From Dokdonia sp. (GTDB lineage: Bacteria; Bacteroidota; Bacteroidia; Flavobacteriales; Flavobacteriaceae), in NCBI GenBank assembly GCA_020630915.1, contig JAHDIF010000001.1:1-64000 (forward strand): a stretch of DNA of 64,000 nt. Direction: 5' to 3'. This document shows positions 61,056-64,000 of this stretch, piece after piece; position 1 is the first letter of the stretch; the number at the start of each line of letters is the position of its first letter. Position numbers and translations under genes: made by a program. The notes below the pieces were generated by a model. It was not told where the DNA came from, searched no databases, and saw only the letters and a list, made by a program, of their open reading frames with translations.

Positions 61056-62404
61056 TGAAATATATACGAACCACCCTCTTACTTGTGTTACTCTCCAGTT
61101 ATGGTTATGGGCAACAACAGCGAAGCTATCAATTCACCTTAGAAGAAGCAGTTACATTTGCCCTAGATAGCAACCGTACGGCTATAAATGCACGAAGAGA
61201 TATTGCAAAAGCTATCAAACAAAAATGGGAAACCACCGCAACTGGTTTACCTCAGATTAATGGTGCTGTAGATTATCAAAATCAAATTATCCAGCCCACG
61301 TCTTTTATCCCAGCAGAATTTTTTGGCGGTGAGCCTGGAACATTTCAGCCCGTAGTTTTTGGGGTGAAACAAAATGCTACAATAGGCGCAACCCTCAATC
61401 AACTAATTTTTGATGGCTCCTACCTAGTAGGGCTCCAAGCTGCAAAAACATTTCTTGCATTCTCAGAAAATGCCAATGAAAAAACACAACTAGAAGTACG
61501 CAAGGGTGTGATCAATGCTTATGGAGGTGTGCTTATTGCTAGAGAAAGTGTAGCTATCATAGATCGCAATCTAGCGACACTCAAAAAAAATCTAGAAGAG
61601 ACAAAAATCATTGTAGAAAACGGCCTCACCGAAGCAGAAGATGCAGAGCAACTAGAACTCACCTACCAACAGCTACAAAACCAGCGAGACAATGCACAAC
61701 GTATGGAAGACATTGCATTGCAAATGTTTAACAACGCTCTCGGGCTGGATATAGATACAAAAACCACTCTTACCCAATCTTTAGAAGATCTCGCCACTCC
61801 TGCCTTAGACCTAATGGCAGGCAACTTTTCTGTAGACAACAATGTAGATTGGAAAATAGCTACAAATCTTACAGAACAGCGAGAGTTAGAGTTAAAACTG
61901 GAAAAAAGTCGTGCTCTTCCTTCCCTAGCTGGTTTTGTAAGTTTAGGAACACAAACTGGAGCAAATGACTTTGTATTTCTTGATAGTAATACCCGATGGT
62001 TTGCTCAGAGTATTGCCGGAGTGAGCTTAAATGTTCCCATCTTTAGCTCTGGAATGCGCAATGCTAAAACCGCAAAAGCCAAGATAGCACTAGAGCAAGC
62101 TACTTCAGATCTTGAAAATACCATACAACAGATAGAACTCGCTTTCGCGAAAGCAAAAAACGACCACGAATTTGCCATAAATACTTTTCAAAACAAAAAG
62201 GACAACCTAGCTCTTGCCGAACGCATCGAAAACAAAAATCGAATCAAATTTCAAGAAGGTGTAGGCTCTAGTTTTGATTTAAGGCAAGCCCAAACACAAC
62301 TATACGGAATACAACAAGAAGTATTACAATCTATGCTCAACATTGTAACCACAAAAGCCGAATTAGAAACGGTCCTCAATACACCTAATTATAGTAGTAA
62401 GTAG
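61055..62404 (+). CDS. TolC-family outer-membrane efflux protein
   Basis: A 449-aa protein. Signal MKYIRTTLLLVLLSSYGYGQ, then two TolC repeats of long helices (YQFTLEEAVTFALDSNRTAINARRDIAKA; LEETKIIVENGLTEAEDAEQLELTYQQLQNQRDNAQ; and the second set ending FDLRQAQTQLYGIQQEVLQSMLNIVTTKAELETVLN). It forms the outer channel for the MFP/RND system that continues past the window. Palindrome copy 14 is in frame (AFAKA, about 363-367) in a helix. Confidence 0.94.
   Translation: MKYIRTTLLLVLLSSYGYGQQQRSYQFTLEEAVTFALDSNRTAINARRDIAKAIKQKWETTATGLPQINGAVDYQNQIIQPTSFIPAEFFGGEPGTFQPVVFGVKQNATIGATLNQLIFDGSYLVGLQAAKTFLAFSENANEKTQLEVRKGVINAYGGVLIARESVAIIDRNLATLKKNLEETKIIVENGLTEAEDAEQLELTYQQLQNQRDNAQRMEDIALQMFNNALGLDIDTKTTLTQSLEDLATPALDLMAGNFSVDNNVDWKIATNLTEQRELELKLEKSRALPSLAGFVSLGTQTGANDFVFLDSNTRWFAQSIAGVSLNVPIFSSGMRNAKTAKAKIALEQATSDLENTIQQIELAFAKAKNDHEFAINTFQNKKDNLALAERIENKNRIKFQEGVGSSFDLRQAQTQLYGIQQEVLQSMLNIVTTKAELETVLNTPNYSSK
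62141..62154. repeat. Dispersed palindrome copy 14 (in gene)
   Basis: Exact GCTTTCGCGAAAGC in the TolC-like gene, read as AFAKA within a predicted helix. Confidence 0.95.
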
Positions 62405-62410
62405 GATGGG

Positions 62411-62462
62411 GAGTTGAGGAGTTGAGGAGTTGAGGAGTTGAGGAGTTTAGGAGTTTAGGAGT
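62411..62462 (+). repeat. Octanucleotide tandem repeat, GAGTTGAG x6.5
   Basis: Four exact GAGTTGAG units, two GAGTTTAG units, then GAGT. It lies 6 bp after the TolC-like stop and before the four-helix-bundle gene. Confidence 0.95.
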
Positions 62463-62487
62463 AAAAATTAAAACATTAGATGAAAGA

Positions 62488-62850
62488 ATGAAAATATTTG
62501 GGTTTGAAAAATTGAGCGTCTGGCAAAAAGCGCGCGTGCTTTCTAAAGTAATTTATGAAGAAACACAGTCCTTCCCTGCAGATGAAAGATTTGGTCTTGT
62601 AAGCCAGATGCGTCGTTGTGCCATCTCCATATCATCTAACATAGCTGAAGGCTCTGGAAGACATACATCAAAAGATAAAGCCAGATTTACAGAAATATCT
62701 TACGGCTCTGCACTAGAGTTATTAAATCAAGTCATTTTATGTAATGACCTCAATTTTATTTCTCCAGAAAAATATCATCATATAAGACAATCTATTTCAG
62801 AGATCACCGCAATGCTTGATGGATTGCATAAATCCCAACTTAAACAGTAA
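62488..62850 (+). CDS. Four-helix-bundle protein (S23/Avd-like)
   Basis: A 120-aa protein of the 23S-rRNA-intervening-sequence / four-helix-bundle family. FEKLSVWQKARVLSKVIYEETQSFP, RFGLVSQMRRCAISISSNIAEGSGR and AMLDGLHKSQL match the family pattern. Related proteins include Avd of diversity-generating retroelements, but no reverse transcriptase is near. It sits between tolC and the MFP gene, where efflux operons normally have nothing, flanked by 8-bp tandem repeats, so it looks inserted. Confidence 0.92.
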   Translation: MKIFGFEKLSVWQKARVLSKVIYEETQSFPADERFGLVSQMRRCAISISSNIAEGSGRHTSKDKARFTEISYGSALELLNQVILCNDLNFISPEKYHHIRQSISEITAMLDGLHKSQLKQ

Positions 62851-62877
62851 CATATGAAAATTAACGCTCAACATATC

Positions 62878-62897
62878 GACTCATCGACTCATCGACA
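62878..62897 (+). repeat. Octanucleotide repeat CGACTCAT x2.5
   Basis: CGACTCAT twice then CGAC, between the four-helix-bundle gene and the MFP gene. The sequence differs from the left array, but the 8-bp period is the same. Confidence 0.85.
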
Positions 62898-62925
62898 AAA
62901 TTTCTTCCAACAAAAATCAACCAAT

Positions 62926-64000
62926 ATGAAATTTGCCATTTTATTAACCCTTTCAGCTGCTCTACTTGGCTCTTGCAGCGGCGACCACACCCAATCCACA
63001 GAAGCAATTATAGCATCAGAAAATGTAGAAGCTCTTCAAAATAAAAAAGCCGAACTCAATGCATCTGCAGCGACTATTAAGGAAGAACTTGCACAAATAG
63101 AAAAAGCACTCGAGACCCTAAATCCTGCAGAGAAAAAAGAGGTTCTTGTGACTACAGCTATGGTTAAAGATACACTGTTCAATCATTTTGTAGAGATACA
63201 AGGTAGCGTTGATACCAAACAAAATGTACTAGTATATCCAGAATATCAAGGTACTTTACTCAGAGTAAATGTAAAAAAAGGACAGCGCGTTTCTAAAGGG
63301 CAAACACTTGCTAGTATAGACGACGGGGGACTAGGAAGCCAAGTAGCACAACTAGAAACCCAAGAGGCGTTGGCAAAAACCACCTTTGAAAGACAGCAAC
63401 GTCTATGGAACCAGAAGATAGGATCTGAGATTCAATTCTTACAAGCAAAGACACAGTACGAGTCTGCACAAAATATGGTCAAGCAAATGAAAAGCCAGCT
63501 AGGCAGAACGGTGGTAAAAGCTCCTTTCTCTGGTGTAATAGATGATGTGATTACAGAACAAGGTACCGTCGTAGCCCCAGGAATGCCTCTTTTTAGAATT
63601 GTCAATCTGAGCAATATGTATGTAAGCGCAGAAGTACCAGAAACCTACCTCAAGACCATTCAAAAAGGAAAAGACGTGAGCGTTTATTTTCCAGTATTGG
63701 ATGAAACCGTGGAGACCACTATAAGACAAGCAGGAGATTACATCAACCCTGCTAACAGAAGTTTCCCAATAGAAATAGATGTGCCAAACAAAAAAGGAAA
63801 CATCAAACCTAACCTTACCGCGAGACTCTCCATCAATGATTATACATCAGATAACGCCATTTTAATCCCTCTCAATGTGATTAATGAAAATGCCGAAGGT
63901 GAGCAGTATGTGTATACAGCTTTCGCGAAAGCGGAAGACAACACCACCGTAGCAAAACAGCAAATCATAACTACAGGACTTTCGCAAGGAGATAAGATAG
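62926..64000 (+). CDS. RND efflux periplasmic adaptor (MFP/HlyD), partial
   Basis: The first 358 codons of a membrane-fusion protein; the 3' end is beyond the window. ATG 62926 gives the lipoprotein signal MKFAILLTLSAALLGSCSG with lipobox Cys near 17. An in-frame ATG at 62854 exists but its extension has no signal character and spans the CGACTCAT repeat. A coiled coil (about 33-65), lipoyl-like half-motifs (VYPEYQGTLLRVNVKKGQRVSKGQTL and TVVKAPFSGVIDDVITEQGTVVAPGMPLFRI) and a beta-barrel region follow. It bridges TolC and an RND pump expected just downstream. Palindrome copy 15 is in frame (AFAKA, about 332-336). Confidence 0.92.
   Translation, partial: MKFAILLTLSAALLGSCSGDHTQSTEAIIASENVEALQNKKAELNASAATIKEELAQIEKALETLNPAEKKEVLVTTAMVKDTLFNHFVEIQGSVDTKQNVLVYPEYQGTLLRVNVKKGQRVSKGQTLASIDDGGLGSQVAQLETQEALAKTTFERQQRLWNQKIGSEIQFLQAKTQYESAQNMVKQMKSQLGRTVVKAPFSGVIDDVITEQGTVVAPGMPLFRIVNLSNMYVSAEVPETYLKTIQKGKDVSVYFPVLDETVETTIRQAGDYINPANRSFPIEIDVPNKKGNIKPNLTARLSINDYTSDNAILIPLNVINENAEGEQYVYTAFAKAEDNTTVAKQQIITTGLSQGDKI
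63919..63932. repeat. Dispersed palindrome copy 15 (in gene)
   Basis: Exact GCTTTCGCGAAAGC in the MFP gene, read as AFAKA. Confidence 0.95.

Noticed and set aside
62411-62897. Diversity-generating retroelement around the Avd-like gene
   Set aside because: No reverse transcriptase and no template/variable repeat pair; the flanking repeats are simple octanucleotides.

Overview
The window looks like a low-GC chromosome segment from a marine member of the Flavobacteriaceae. The basis is the set of Bacteroidota-type genes (DUF5916 and DUF5686 outer-membrane proteins, OMP_b-brl TonB receptor, spondin-domain lipoprotein), the -7 promoter box TAnnTTTG ahead of many starts, and an ExbB/ExbD cluster of the Bacteroidota type. 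A Dokdonia/Krokinobacter-like genus is my best guess but is not proven here.

Positions 38-10159 hold an integrated mobilizable element (IME) of about 10.1 kb, inserted in the 3' end of a tRNA-Met(CAT) gene and bounded by an 18-bp direct repeat. In order it carries a tyrosine integrase, an unrecognised helical protein, an excisionase-like HTH protein, an SF3-like helicase, an iteron-like array, a CHC2/TOPRIM primase-like protein, a MobV-type oriT, a MobV relaxase overlapping a VirD4-like coupling ATPase, a small membrane protein, and cargo: a GIY-YIG/T5orf172-like protein, a membrane-embedded phospholipase-D-like protein and an unknown 102-aa protein. There is no type IV secretion channel, so transfer would need a helper.

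Positions 10281-40184 are core genes: mce, rbfA, a LolC/E-like permease, a dihydrouridine synthase, an M28 peptidase, a TolB-like lipoprotein, a TonB-type receptor, lepA, cutC, an N4-glycosylasparaginase homologue, polA, a DUF5916 protein, rplM-rpsI, rpsB, tsf, a spondin-domain protein, pyrH, frr, a DUF5686 protein, an RND/MMPL exporter and asnS. Positions 40614-45192 hold a less conserved cluster: a lipoprotein, three related multi-pass membrane proteins, a tiny membrane ORF, an internally deleted fourth copy, and a sensor-poor histidine kinase with a LuxR-type regulator. Then come rpoN, an ExbB/ExbD energy-transduction operon, tRNA-Ser(GGA), ansA, an acyltransferase, tatD, a retropepsin-like protease, sucB-sucA, a polyprenyl synthetase, and a TetR-TolC-MFP efflux operon that runs off the window and has a four-helix-bundle gene inserted in it.

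The most striking genome-scale signal is a perfect 14-bp palindrome, GCTTTCGCGAAAGC. It occurs 15 times between 10.7 and 64 kb, both between genes and in-frame inside genes, and not once in the IME. Other notable repeats are a 39-bp inverted pair bracketing the DUF5916 gene, a ~105-bp tandem repeat with a hairpin upstream of polA, and 8-bp tandem repeats on both sides of the four-helix-bundle gene.
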